NCBI GenBank assembly: GCA_029449235.1
Contig: JANATG010000012.1
Coordinates: 1,426,001 to 1,490,000 of the forward strand
Direction of reading: 5' to 3'
Source of the DNA: Linnemannia schmuckeri
Lineage: Eukaryota; Mortierellomycota; Mortierellomycetes; Mortierellales; Mortierellaceae
Length of the DNA stretch: 64,000 nucleotides
Shown here: in pieces, positions 1 to 10,347 of the stretch
Layout of the letters: each line of letters opens with the position of its first letter
Numbering within the stretch: position 1 is the stretch's first letter
The notes under the pieces: generated by a model
The model's database searches: none
The model's input: the letters and a program-made list of their open reading frames with translations, nothing else
Told to the model about the DNA's origin: nothing
Position numbers and translations under genes: made by a program

Positions 1-279
1 CCGTGCTCCTCTCACCTGGCACCCCACCTAGACGGATCTGTCACTGTAGACAATAAAAGTGACACATCTCGACAGGGCTTGCCTTGTTAACCAAATTAAA
101 CAAATATCCATCTCTCTCTAAGCTTAAAAAAACTTGGCGTGTTCTGCTTAGTAGCTAACTAAGAAAAAAAGTAAACGGTCAACCCGGGAATTGCACCCAA
201 ATACCTACTCTGCACGGGATATCTGTAATATTTTGTTTTAGTTAAGGGTAACAGTAATCACCATTTCAACCCTTTTTTG
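1..279. other. intergenic, no gene seen
   Basis: AT-rich, low-complexity sequence with short A and T runs. No open frame of note, no splice-consistent exon and no RNA-gene signal was seen. It may be the flank of the truncated LINE tail that begins at about 280. Confidence 0.5.
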
Positions 280-481
280 TCTTCCGTCGAAGCTATGAGG
301 AGTCTTCCGTTACAGCCATGAAGAGCAGCGGCAATTGTTGCGTAGAGCCACGTTGTGGACCGGACTGTGATTGATGAAATTGATGGATGACGCTTGGAAA
401 AGTTTGATATGTAGTCCCTTTCACTCTCAAATGCCTCCCTTGGGCTTTTTACGATGGAAAAAAATTGCGTACAAAAAAAAA
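280..481 (+). mobile_element. 5'-truncated LINE 3' end (copy A)
   Basis: This stretch is homologous to the 3' untranslated part of the LINE remnant at 2632-2789. Shared blocks include GAAGAGCAGCG, CAATTGTTGCG, TAGTCCC and CAAATGCCTCC, in the same order and spacing. Both copies end in GTAC followed by an A tract (A tract 473-481 here), as expected for target-primed reverse transcription. No coding part remains. The first 46 bases are two imperfect 23-bp tandem units (280-302 and 303-325), each starting TCTTCCGT. Family assignment rests on copy B, which still carries coding sequence. Confidence 0.65.
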
Positions 482-1465
482 CTAGGCGAGCTGGCTGTGT
501 AAATGCTTATTTTTCATTCGTTTTCATACTTTGATGATCGTGTCAGAGCATAAATGACTGCCCGTTTTTTTTTTTTTTTTTTTTTTTTTTCATCCGAGTG
601 CACAGGCTACACAACGGCCTTTTCTTTCTTTCTTTCTTTCTTTCTTTTTTTGATTTTCTTTTCTTTTTCTTCTTCACTTTCTTTCTCGCTCTTCAATGTT
701 CATACTTTTTTTTTTCTTCTGGGTGCTCTATCACACAATGGTGTCGTGGATCGAAGTCGGATGTCGGGAGCGGATTATCAGGGTTTAGTCCGATGAGCAG
801 AATGGTGTGGAAGGGTTGCGGATGGGAGTGGGAAGGGAATGATAATGAGAGGTGTATATCGAGAAGACTCTATAACGAACTACATCTACTGTCTTTCATA
901 CTAAATGAGGATAGTGGCGTCGGTGCTAGCCACCGACGCGACTATTCTTCCTTTGACGCGTCAGTCTGCGTTGTCTGCAACAAATGGCTTTTTTCTTTTC
1001 TTTTTGTTTCTTTTTTTGTATTTGGAGCTCATACTTTCCTGTTCCGAGTACCCTGGCCACACATTGAGGTCTTTTTTCTTTCCTTTTCACTTCTTTTTTG
1101 TTTCTTAACTAACCGCTTTTCTCTTTCATCCGAGTGTATTGCCACATAATAGGTTTATTTTTCTTATTCTTTTTTGCTCTTGGTGTGTATGTCCGACTAC
1201 AAGCACCAAATTGTGTTTCTCTTCCCTTTCTAAATGTGGGCCAAGAGGGAAATGACATTAAAGTGCACTGGCCATGATTCTTGGGAGTTGGAACATATCT
1301 GTAGGCTTGACTCCACTTCCCCCGAAAAGCGAGCATGAGGCTTGCCTCATGCCCTTCTCCTGGGAGGTGAAGTTGAGCCTAACGTAACTGTAGAAAAATG
1401 CGCCACAAAAAAAAACAAAGGGAAAGAATGAAGAAAAGATTGAGAAAATGAATAGTTTCCCTTTC
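482..1465. other. pyrimidine-rich low-complexity intergenic DNA
   Basis: Long T runs (565-590) and TTTC repeats dominate. The open frames here are Phe/Ser-rich translations of these tracts and are not genes. A short motif, CATCCGAGTG, occurs at 591-600 and 1127-1136 with a weaker copy near 1043, each followed by a GGC/TGCC-ACA-like string, which may be worn repeat tails. Confidence 0.5.
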
Positions 1466-1557
1466 GGCTCACTTTACGTAGACAGGAATCGAATCCTCCT
1501 TCACGCAGCGAAGGTCCTCACGAAGTGAGGCCTATTGGACCAATTAACCAAGTGAAC
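1466..1557 (-). tRNA. tRNA-like element (tRNA pseudogene or SINE head)
   Basis: Read on the minus strand, the ends pair as a 7-bp acceptor-like stem (GTTCACT with AGTGAGC). A Pol III A-box-like TTGGTTAATTGG and a B-box-like GATTCGATTCC are present. Between them lie two strong hairpins, CCTCAC-TTC-GTGAGG and CCTTC-GCTGCGT-GAAGG. At 92 nt the parts do not fold into a standard cloverleaf: the TTCGATT loop sits too far from the 3' acceptor strand and no normal anticodon loop with T33 is seen. A tRNA-derived SINE or decayed class II tRNA is more likely than a working tRNA. Confidence 0.35.
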
Positions 1558-1659
1558 AACAGACGCGGTCGTAAACTCCAAAAAAGGAGCCTTGCTCTTC
1601 TTTCATCTTTCAGTGCACCGAGGTACTTGCAACAAAAAAAAAAGCATCGAGCTTTTACA

Positions 1660-1718
1660 ATGCTGTCGTAGCCTGTTCAAATCTCATAATGTTGTCGTAG
1701 CCTGCTCAAATCTGGATA
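1660..1718. repeat. 30-bp tandem duplication
   Basis: Two adjacent units, 1660-1688 and 1689-1718, share TGTCGTAGCCTG and CTCAAATCT-type blocks and differ at only a few positions. No gene spans them. Confidence 0.7.
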
Positions 1719-1835
1719 ATCAAGGGGGAAGATGCATGCCCTGGTGCTGTGAAAACACTTGACCCTCTTACGCGTATCACTCACCAGTGCCTTGGTATCA
1801 TTTAGGGTTTTTTTAGAGGTTTTCAGGGTTTTTTA

Positions 1836-1861
1836 ATAACTCAGAGCCCGTTTCTGAGTTA
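1836..1861. repeat. inverted repeat (hairpin) followed by A tract
   Basis: TAACTCAG and its complement CTGAGTTA face each other across a nine-base loop, followed by an A run at about 1864-1874. T-rich strings TTAGGGTTTTTTT and CAGGGTTTTTT precede it. The role is unknown; it could be a worn small-RNA or SINE end. Confidence 0.5.
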
Positions 1862-1971
1862 CTAAAAAAAAAAAGAAGGCGCTCCCGGGGCTTCGCACCA
1901 GGTACACCTCTAGTTTGCTAAAAAAAAAAACTAAACTGCCATTCTGGTACCCAAAACAAGCAACAAAACAG

Positions 1972-2043
1972 TGCCCCCGCTCGGGATTGATCCGAGGACC
2001 TTTCCATTACGAGTGGAACGCTCTGCCACTGAGCTACAAGGGC
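1972..2043 (-). tRNA. tRNA-Thr (anticodon CGT)
   Basis: A 72-nt cloverleaf is seen on the minus strand. The acceptor stem is GCCCTTG with CGGGGGC (G-U pairs included) and the discriminator base is A. The D arm carries TAGCTCAGTGG. The anticodon stem TTCCA/TGGAA encloses the loop CTCGTAA (CGT, Thr). The T stem CTCGG/CCGAG encloses ATCAATC. No intron is present and the 3' CCA is not encoded, as normal for eukaryotes. The T loop starts with A rather than the usual T, as in some initiator-like tRNAs. It lies between repeats and LINE remnants. Confidence 0.88.
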
Positions 2044-2174
2044 CGCACACTTCTTTACGCTGTTTTTGAAGTTACTAATCATATACTCATAGTCCTCATA
2101 GAGCATTTGCCCAATGGTGCGCACGTGATTTTGCCTCGTTTTTGCCTGGTTGAAAAAAAAATCACCCGAGATAG

Positions 2175-2789
2175 TTTTACCCCAAGTGGCACGTTTCGGA
2201 CCTTCTTCGCGGAATCACCCCCAAGAGCATGTTGACTGAGTGGTCCTCGGCCTTCAAGACCCCACAGTCCATTGCCAAGACGGTCCTTCTCAAGTTTATT
2301 GGCTACCTGGAGACGCAGGCCTCAGAACTGATCTGGAAACCCCGATGCTCCACGACGATCGCGTGGGAGCAGACGCAAGGCATCACTGCCAAGGACAAAA
2401 CATCCAAATACACCGGCGCCCGAGGTGACTGGAGTCGAGGATATGGTTACATCACGCGTGATGGGTTCTGCCCGTGTGGCGCTTCGCTAGCCACACATAA
2501 GGATCGAACCTGCCCTGGAGCGACCAAGGAACCATGCACAGCTGATGAGCGGCTGTTGGATAGTCTGTTGGGAAAGAGGAAGTTGTCACTGATGGAGAGG
2601 ATGGGAAGAATCCCCTTCATTCGTATCTAGTTTTATTTTTTCTTCCGTTTTTGCTGTGAAGAGCAGCGACAATTGTTGCGCAGAGCCAGGCTCCGGGTCG
2701 GACAGTGACTGGCGGATGGTGTACTGAAGAGTTTGGTCTGTAGTCCCCTTTACTTCCAAATGCCTCCTTTGTACTGTGTACAAAAAAAA
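2175..2789 (+). mobile_element. 5'-truncated non-LTR retrotransposon (LINE) 3' end, copy B
   Basis: An open stretch at 2175-2630 encodes the extreme C-terminus of a LINE reverse-transcriptase polyprotein. It is collinear with the larger fragment at 61425-62228: both contain an RG(I/L)xP block, then a SIA(K/R)-type block, then WKPRC followed about five residues later by WE and SITA/GITA. A TAG at 2172-2174 closes the frame upstream, so only about 150 codons survive. The 3' untranslated part (2631-2781) matches the isolated copy at 280-481 and ends in eight A residues (2782-2789). An ATG at 2229 is internal and should not be taken as a gene start. Dead on arrival by 5' truncation. Confidence 0.8.
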
Positions 2790-3035
2790 CCAGTGGAAAA
2801 TGGTTTGCCTTTCTTTTTTTGGGTTGTTACTTCTTTTCCTTTTTTCTATCTTCTTGTGTATCGATTCGTGTCCAAAGACAGAGAGAGATAATAAAAAAAA
2901 ATGTCTAGCTTCCATCCCTGTCTCTATTTCTTATTTCTTGTTTCTTGTTTGTTTTCTATCTTTCACTTACTCATTGCTTGGCTGATGATTTTGATGCAAA
3001 AAAAAAAAGGAAACATATGTTTCTCCCGTCTCCTT

Positions 3036-3076
<41 letters not shown>

Positions 3077-3276
3077 CAACAGCTGTTGTTATTCTGACGC
3101 CTGATCGTTTTTTCAATCCACTAATTGCACATTGGGAAACTGGCGCATTTCCCCTTTGCTTTTTATTTTTTATCTGCCAGTTATGCGCTAGGAACAACGG
3201 CATAGTCATCGGGGTGTCGGCCTGGGTCAGTATTGTACCAAAGTTCCACCGCAGTCTTTTCCTCCGTAGTCAAGCT
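2790..3276. other. low-complexity intergenic DNA with a 39-base T tract
   Basis: Poly-T (3038-3076) and TTTC/TTTG runs. Both-strand open frames here are homopolymer artefacts. No gene seen. Confidence 0.6.
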
Positions 3277-6138
3277 TCAATGAAGGAATGCACAATGCTC
3301 GTCGTCGGCGTTGTAGAAATTCCAATTGGCGTACCAGAGTGTCCGGACGACAGGCAGGGGTAATTCCATAAAGCTGTACATCCATGTCCCTTTGATAATC
3401 TTCGACGGCTTCTCGTTCTTTCCACACGAATGCTTGCGATCGGCCTTCTTTAGGTTGTTACCGTCTTTTGGGAAAAAACCTTGATCGAATCGCAGGGGGA
3501 ATCCAGACCGCAAACGCCCATAAACGGGGGAATCAGGATCCGAGGAGATCGATCGGGACGTCCCTTTTTTCGCGGCCACAACTTGCTCTTGTCGTCCTTC
3601 AGCAAAATACTGGAAGGCCCGATCAGCAGATCGTCGAGACCGAAGGAACAACGACCAGGTGTCGTGCTCAGGAACTTGGGTGATGGTGCATCGATTGGTG
3701 ATCGACAGGAGGATATCGACGGCCATAGTCATCACCCATTTTTGCTCCTTCTGGGCCCGGCTGGAGTCTTTGCCGAAAGATGCTGGTGTGAATACAATCT
3801 GACTCCGAATACGCTCCTCCTGCGCGCCATCCAGTGTAGCTAGTGTCCGAGATATGAACCTTGCGACCTGTCCTTGTCCCTGGCCAAGATCCTGGAGAAG
3901 GGGAAGCGCAGGAAAGTATCGCGGTGTCCCTTTCTCCTCAATGGCTTGTCGAGCAAGTTCCCTTGGGTTGGCTCCTTCGGGAGTGTTGGCACCAGGGATC
4001 CTGTTGACAGCAGTTCTGTAGTCGTTGATTCACTCCATCATATCCGCCTTCTCCTGGTCACTTGCGGAGTCGAACAAGTCATGGGGGTATAGAAAGTACG
4101 GGATGATAGCGAGGCGCTCCTTGTCTGCGCTCTTGTTGTTGCGGCATTGGTGTAGGCGTTTATCCTGACACAGGAACTCGGCGGAACAGTCCTTGCAGTG
4201 AGCGTAGTAGTAGTAGGTGTTGCGCTTGTCAAAGTTGATCTGTGCCAGGTTTATGATTGCTGTAATCCATTGGTGCTGCCTCCTTGTTCCTGCTTCTGCG
4301 ACAGCTTGCCTCCGTTTCTCCAGCCCTTCAAGGGTCACCCTCTCCATGTACAGGGCACTCGGCTTGCATGCTGCGACAAGTCCAACACCTTGAGGACGCG
4401 ACATAAGGAAATGGTGCTGGTCTGCCCTGGATGCCAAACCACTTGGGATCTGTGGCATCTTGACTATAATGCCTCGACTTGCAAAGTCATCTACTTGGGC
4501 AAAGATCTCATCGACTTGGGCTTTCCGCTCAGGAGAGTACGGCAACCCATTCGCATACACTTCATTCTAAATAGCCAAAAGAAAAAAGCATTGTTAGTTG
4601 TGATATTTAAACGTCCCAAAAATTAAAGATTCCGGTGTTGTAAAATAGGATTTTTTTACCTCTCGCCTGCCCGCCTCCAACTGAGCCAGCCTTGAACGTA
4701 GCCAAGCTTCATATCCTTCAGGATCATCCTCTGCCTTGCGAACGTTGGCAGACTGGGTCCGCTGCCGAAAAAGTTCCTTCGAAAGACTCTTGAGTTGGTC
4801 CCGTGTCTTTTCCATCAGCGACCGAATCCCGCACTTCCGGACGGAATCCTCAATGTCGTTTTTCAGCTGTACGAGTGTATCCTGTCTAGATCCTGGGGGT
4901 CGGTTTTGTGCATACTGGACTAGGTGGGGGATGGCGATGAGGTATGCGCACTTTGTTAAGAAAGACACAAGCGAGAGGGCCGATGAGAGTGCAGGGTTAT
5001 ACCGCATATTGCCAGCGTGTCTTTCCGGTAAAACTATACAGTAGTCGTCCTTACCCGGCCCAAACTTGACCACAGAGAACTTGCCAAGTGCCTCGACATA
5101 AGTTGCATCGCTCTTGATACTTGTCCAACGCCCCGCAACTCTCTGGCCAAATCCAGCCTCCAGCGACGCATGTGTGTGATTTTGCTGCTCCAACGACGAC
5201 GTGAACTGGTCCCTGGAGTCCTGTGACCGCCAACATTTGTGGATATGATTGTGTTGAAGGATATGGAGTACTTGCATGGCGTGGGTTACAAGCAGGATGG
5301 GCTGCAGAATGCACAAGTAGTTGGATAGGAATAGCAGGGCGATTTGATGCTCTTGGTGTCGCGTGCTGCATGGGAATAGGTCAGTACGGACTGACGAGAA
5401 GATGTCTCTATCAATGAAGTCGCTGACAAGGTCGCCAACACATTTGCGCAAGTGATGCTCTAAGCGAGGGGCTGGTCCAGCAGTTTCTTTATCATATGCG
5501 AATACACCAGCCAAGGCTTCCAGGGTAATGTCTTTGGTCAAAAAGGCAGAGACCACTTGGTTCCTGACCAACACAGGTTTGGATCCACCATCGATGAGCT
5601 CCTCAAGGCACTCGTCTGTAGCGGCAGTCTCTCCTGGTCTCCGGTTCTTGGCAAAGTGGTCACGCATGAGGCGGAAATGACGAACCAACAGATCTTGCAT
5701 TGTTGGGTGAGATGAAGGGCGCGAGGCGCTGGCCATGTAGAAGTCGTTGGAGCGGTAGCGCACGTACTCTAGAAATCCACCAAGGCTGTTCTTGACGTGC
5801 TCAGGAACCATCCAATCAAATGTGAAGCCTCCCGATGCCGAGTTCGCCAGGTAAGGTCCGCCGAGAGCAACGAGATTTCTTCCCACGTTTTGTCTGACGA
5901 GATGTCGACGGTAGTCGGCCTCGCTTGTTCCACATGGATAAGACAGGGCGGTCCACTCATATGTATCAACTCTTCCACCGTCAAGACGCAAAAGATTGCC
6001 AATGCGTGATGAGGGAGTCAAGGCCTGATCTTCTTTGGCACGCACGGTCGGGGAGCGTGTGGTGATGCCCACATAGAAAACAGAGACTTCCTGACCAGAT
6101 AGAGGGAACCAAACCGGTCTAGCATTGCCCTGGCCCAT
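3277..6138 (-). CDS. unrecognised multi-exon protein, interrupted by an in-frame TGA
   Basis: Two exons join cleanly: 6138-4660 and 4566-3277. The intron 4567-4659 starts GTAAAA and ends TTTAG, and phase 0 is kept. The conceptual product has 922 codons. A TGA at 4032-4030 (codon 672) interrupts the second exon; the same frame stays open and protein-like for 251 codons after it, so a nonsense mutation (most simply Trp TGG to TGA) is likelier than a true end. I recognise no family with confidence. Residues about 17-40 contain FYVGITTRSPxxR, reminiscent of the start of a GIY-YIG nuclease domain. The second exon has a Cys/His cluster (CKDC, C, HQC) that could bind zinc. The start at 6138 is doubtful because an upstream frame ends only about 20 nt inside it. 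Confidence 0.6.
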
Positions 6139-6733
6139 TCTTTATTGGCGTATTGTCATAGTAGGTCTGGGAGAGATCCTTTAGGATGATCAGATGTCGC
6201 CGATATAATCGGATAGTTCCCTAGTCAAGAAAAAAAATCAATCGCATCTGAATTCGTCTCTACTCTTTTCAGGGTAAATTTCTACAAGAGCAATGAAAGA
6301 GTCAACATCGACGATACTACTTTCATCCAACAGATATTCATAACCTCCTTGACACTTTACCAGAATCTTGAGGTGTTTGGTGGGATGGAAATATGGGTGG
6401 GCGATGGCAATGACACAGGGGAAGGTATTGTCTTGTAAAAGGGTCGCAATGGAATCGTCACGGTCGAGGACAGGCTGGATCCTGTTTCTTTCTCGTACCG
6501 ACTTCACGAGCTCTGCGCAATCGATCCTCGCTTTATAATTGACCTTGTTCCATCGTGTTAAGAAAGCTCGCGGCGGGAAGAAATACAGAGAGAGATAGAG
6601 AGAGATAGGCAGATGCGAGTGGATGTCGTGCCCAGAGTATCGTGGCGCTGGAATGCTTCTCCGGAAGAGGCTGCGACGGCAGAATAGATAGTAGTTAGTT
6701 CGACAACGTAATCTCAGGGCGAAGGACTAAAAA
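6119..6733 (-). CDS. probable upstream coding part of the 3277-6138 gene, or small separate gene
   Basis: A minus-strand frame is open from about 6733 to 6240 with no convincing ATG; protein-like sequence begins at about 6570 (AFLTRW, then IDCAELVKSVRER). A plausible intron, 6221-6285 (GTAGAA to GACTAG), extends it with LYRRHLIILKDLSQTYY and a stop at 6121-6119, inside the first codons of the 3277-6138 frame in another phase. The near-seamless hand-over suggests one original gene broken by a single-base frameshift near 6120-6138. Alternatively it is a separate gene whose 5' exons I could not place. No family recognised. Confidence 0.3.
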
Positions 6734-7216
6734 AGAGAAAATCTGAGGAGAAGTACAACTCCGTGTGTGAGAGGAGAAGGAGGAGAGAAAGAAGGAGGGT
6801 GGCGCTCAGCGTCTGTCCAGACGGGAATGTGGAAAAGGAGTCAGGGGTAGTAGAATGAACGACAAAGGGTCGAGACAAGGATGAAGGTGAAAGGGCGGTG
6901 GGAGAGAGAAGCAAGGAAGAAAGAAAGCCAAGACTGAGGGAAAAGAGGTGACATTTGGTGCCAACAGATCAGCAGGCCGTCATTGATCAAACAGTTAGTG
7001 AAAAGTCAATTTTATTTGAAGGCGAAAGGAAAGAGGCCTTTGCTTTTACAAAAAACAAGCATCTGCCAAACTCTCATCTTCCTCGTTCGCTGTCCTGGCA
7101 TATTTTATAACACATGCGCTGTGCTTGTGAAACAAACCCATTCGCTAACCGTGACGCGCATTCGCTTGCAAAATTTTGCTATGCATCTGATTCAGGAACG
7201 GCGTGCGTCGGATTAC

Positions 7217-7247
<31 letters not shown>

Positions 7248-7609
7248 CTTTTTCTTTTTCTTTTTGTTTTTGTTTTTGTTTTTGTTTTTGTTTGACCCAC
7301 CATTCATTCCCCTCCCTAAATTAGAGCGTGGTTTTCATTTTCTTGAGGCCATGCGTCCCATCCTTAGTATGTTTTGAAAGATTTCGTTTTCATCTACTCT
7401 CCTGTCGTTCTGGCTTGTTTTTGTTTTCAAGATCCTCCAAAATCATTATAAACCTTTTTCTCACAAGGGTTACCAGAAGCACCAGACATACTTCCAAGAA
7501 ATTCTGCGTGTCAATTTTTTTTAATTGCGATATTGTACATGGTTATGAAAGAAAATGAGGAGGTAAGAAAAGACAAGTGCCAATGACACGATGCAAACAC
7601 GAAGGGAGT
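6734..7609. other. intergenic, purine- and T-rich; no gene seen
   Basis: Purine-rich (GAGA) sequence at 6560-6960, then a T tract with TTTTTG/TTTTTC repeats at 7221-7292. The latter part probably holds 3' flanking sequence of PIG-P. Short open frames are low-complexity. Confidence 0.5.
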
Positions 7610-9000
7610 CTAAAGATCCGCAGAGCCGTCCCAGTCACTGAGGTTGGTGTCACCAAAGTACGACCCATCATACTCTTCATCATAACCCTCCTCACCTTCC
7701 TCCTCTTCGTCCGAGATGCCCTCGATATGTTGGTAGAGACAGGCATTGACCATACCGATTGGGATATCCATGAGATCGGGTACGTAGTCGTCCGTAAGTG
7801 ATGAAGCTGAATTCATTGTCAAAAACGGGTTTGCATGCTCATCTGTGTCATTCAAGTAATGAAAGGAGAGAGGTTGTCAGGAGAGATTGGTTAGATGGTT
7901 TGGTGGAATGAGATAAGATAGGAGAGGCTGTGGAGGTGGAGCAACTTGCCTGTGATGGTCTGGAAAGAGTCGAAGGGTTCGGTGTTGTACATGTTGATGG
8001 CAAAGAATGCGACGTAGAGGTAGATGACCAGCACAAATAGCCAGATCGGCAACGCTAATGACCAGTATCTGATTGAAAAAAGAGGCGTGTCAGAAATGGG
8101 AACGGTTGTTGAGGTTGACGAAGAGCGATGCCAATCATAAGGTGTCAGGATGACACATACTTGCTGGGATAGTAGGTGATACCCATCGAATCCAGAATCT
8201 CCTTTGGTAGATACGCCCATCCCAAGTACATTGCTAGAACAAAATGAAAGCGAGCGTTCAGAAACAGTCAGTGTAGGAGTACAATTGTCGCCAAGTTATT
8301 GACGAAAAAAATGCTCAAGAGCTTTGAATGTACCATAGGTGATGCCGGAGACGAGATAGAGTACGAACCCATAGTATTCGTAAGTGGGTGTTTTTGTCAG
8401 TGTCGTAGGAAGAGAGTCGTCCACGGGTGCCGAGTAGGTATCTGGCGGACTAAATTATATACACCAAGCCCGAAACGTAAATTAATTAGACATTCGTCAT
8501 TCTTTTTGATTGGTGGCACCGTTCCTCTTGATTGATCCAAGACTCTGAATTCAATTGCTTACTGGAGCTGTCCGCTCAGGGCGCGAGCGTGCTGGAGTGT
8601 TGGCTTGTACAGCGGCCGTGACTTTTTTGAGAGAAAGCTACTGTAAGATGCCGTCCGCTTCATCCTGGAGGGGGTTTTGTCAAAGGGAGACAGAGATAGG
8701 TAAGTCAATCGGAAAAAGTCTCGCATCGATTCTCGAAGCAATAGGAGGAGCTACCCATGGCAACAAGAAAAAAGCATACCCGGTGTTCTCCATAGGACTG
8801 GGGAACTCGAGGTCGTCCCAGGGCATAAAGCTGGATCTGTTGGATAGGCTAGAGTGTGGTTGTAGGAGGGAGGGTGCTGGTTTTGAACGTCGTTGGTGGG
8901 TAGAGGGACTTGCAGTGGCGGTGGGATCGTTTAGGGATGAAGGAAGAGCAGAACTGAAGGCTGAATGATGAGCACCTCCCGAGTTGTAGTTTGTCTGCAT
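7610..9000 (-). CDS. PIGP: GPI-GlcNAc transferase subunit P (PIG-P / GPI19)
   Basis: A subunit of the ER-membrane GPI-N-acetylglucosaminyltransferase, the first step of GPI-anchor synthesis. Six exons keep phase: 9000-8780, 8664-8563, 8449-8334, 8233-8161, 8068-7950, 7842-7610 (287 aa). The PIG-P domain is plain: EYYGFVLYLVSGITY (first membrane helix), WAYLP, GITYYPSKYW, a second helix ALPIWLFVLVIYLYVAF and the conserved FxTITDE, followed by DIPI and an acidic tail. The last intron uses a GC donor (GCAAGT); splicing there restores the TITDE motif, so it is real. Compared with short animal PIG-P there is a Ser-rich N-terminal extension of about 120 residues. Divergent from the 9399 gene. Confidence 0.93.
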
Positions 9001-9398
9001 GGAACGTTGTAACAGTGTGAGTGTTGGTCGCAATATGTCTTGCCAAGAGAGAACGTGGGCGTATGTGCGCGAGGAAGAAGAGGAATACGTGAGGGTAGAG
9101 GAGATCTGGTTGTCGTTGTTGTTGGAAGATTGATGACCGCTTGAGTGATGGATGCACGAAAAAGAAGAATTCTTGCGCCCTTTTGCGTGACGTGGATTTC
9201 TCCCCATTTGACCCTGTTTTTCCACATTTTTCTGCTCTCAATTTTTCACCTTTGCGATTGTTTTCTTTTTTCCTTCTTCATAGCTCGTCTCCCATTCGAC
9301 TTTTTATCCTCTTCCTTCTCTACCTTCAACTTTTCTCCTTCCTTTGTTTACTCATTCACCTTTCCTTCTCTACCCTCCTCAAAAACTCATCTCCAGTC
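9001..9398. promoter_or_regulatory. shared divergent promoter of PIGP and the selenoprotein H homologue
   Basis: 398 bp separate two opposed start codons. The plus-strand half is CT-rich immediately upstream of the 9399 start, typical of fungal promoters and 5' leaders. No clear TATA box was picked out. Confidence 0.5.
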
Positions 9399-10315
9399 AT
9401 GGCAAAGACAGACACACCCACCACCACCGCCGCAACGCGTCGCGGAACAAAAGCTGCCGCTGCCGCCCCCAAAGCTGAAACAAAAACAACGGCAACAATG
9501 TCCAAGGCAGCTCCAGTCAAGGTGACAAAGAAATCCACTGCTGCTGCTGCTCCTACCACCATCAAGACCAAGGCAACCACCACCAAGGCCAAAACCGCCA
9601 CTGAGAAAGCTCCTGCTGCTACTGCCGAAAAGACCCCCGCCAAACGCGGACGAAAGCCCAAGGCTGAAACAATTGAGGACCAGGTCTCCAAGCTCGACGT
9701 GGCTGCCACCAAGAAGACAACCAAGAAGTCAACCGCCGCCGCCGCTCCTACGCCCGCCCCTACCGCTACTGCCTCTGCAAGCAAGAAGCGCAAATCCGAG
9801 GCAGAGGATTCTACCACTCCGCCAGCCAAGAAGCGCGGCCGCCCTCCAGGTTCAGTCAAGAATGCTGCTCCTGCCGCTACTACCACCACAAAGCCAACAA
9901 AGGCCAAGACGGAGACCAAGAAAGAGGATACTACCGCTGAAGTCCCCAAGAAGCGTGGCCGCCCCGCTGCTACTGCCACTGCTGCCACTGTTACCGCCGC
10001 TAAAGCCGAGACTGAGGAAAAGAAGCCCGCGAGCAAGAAGAAGGAAGTCGCCAAATCAAGTCCCAAGACCCTTGGATTGACCATCGAGCGCTGGTAAGAA
10101 AACAAAACAAAACAAAACAAAAAAGATGGCAACACCACATCCGAGGGGGGGGGGGGGGGGGGATAACAAAAAAAAATCAGGGAAAATCACGACAAAAAAA
10201 GAAAACAAAACGGAGGAGGATTGTTTGCTTTAGACAAGCAGAGACCCGTTCCTTTCTCTGCATCTATTTCCATCCAGTGATATGATATCCTTACAATTGC
10301 GCATTTTTCTTATTG

Positions 10316-10347
<32 letters not shown>

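Noticed and set aside
554..1149. Phe/Ser-rich open frames
   Set aside because: Translations of poly-T and TTTC tracts without start context or conservation.
1466..1557. Selenocysteine or class II tRNA
   Set aside because: Length is suggestive but the T loop is misplaced and no matching anticodon loop was found.
2229..2630. ATG-initiated 133-codon frame as an independent gene
   Set aside because: Homology to the LINE C-terminus extends upstream of the ATG to 2175, so the ATG is internal to a truncated element.
4030..4032. TGA read as selenocysteine
   Set aside because: Selenocysteine use is very rare in fungi, no insertion element or machinery is evident, and the residue context fits Trp. 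The nearby SelH homologue itself uses Cys.
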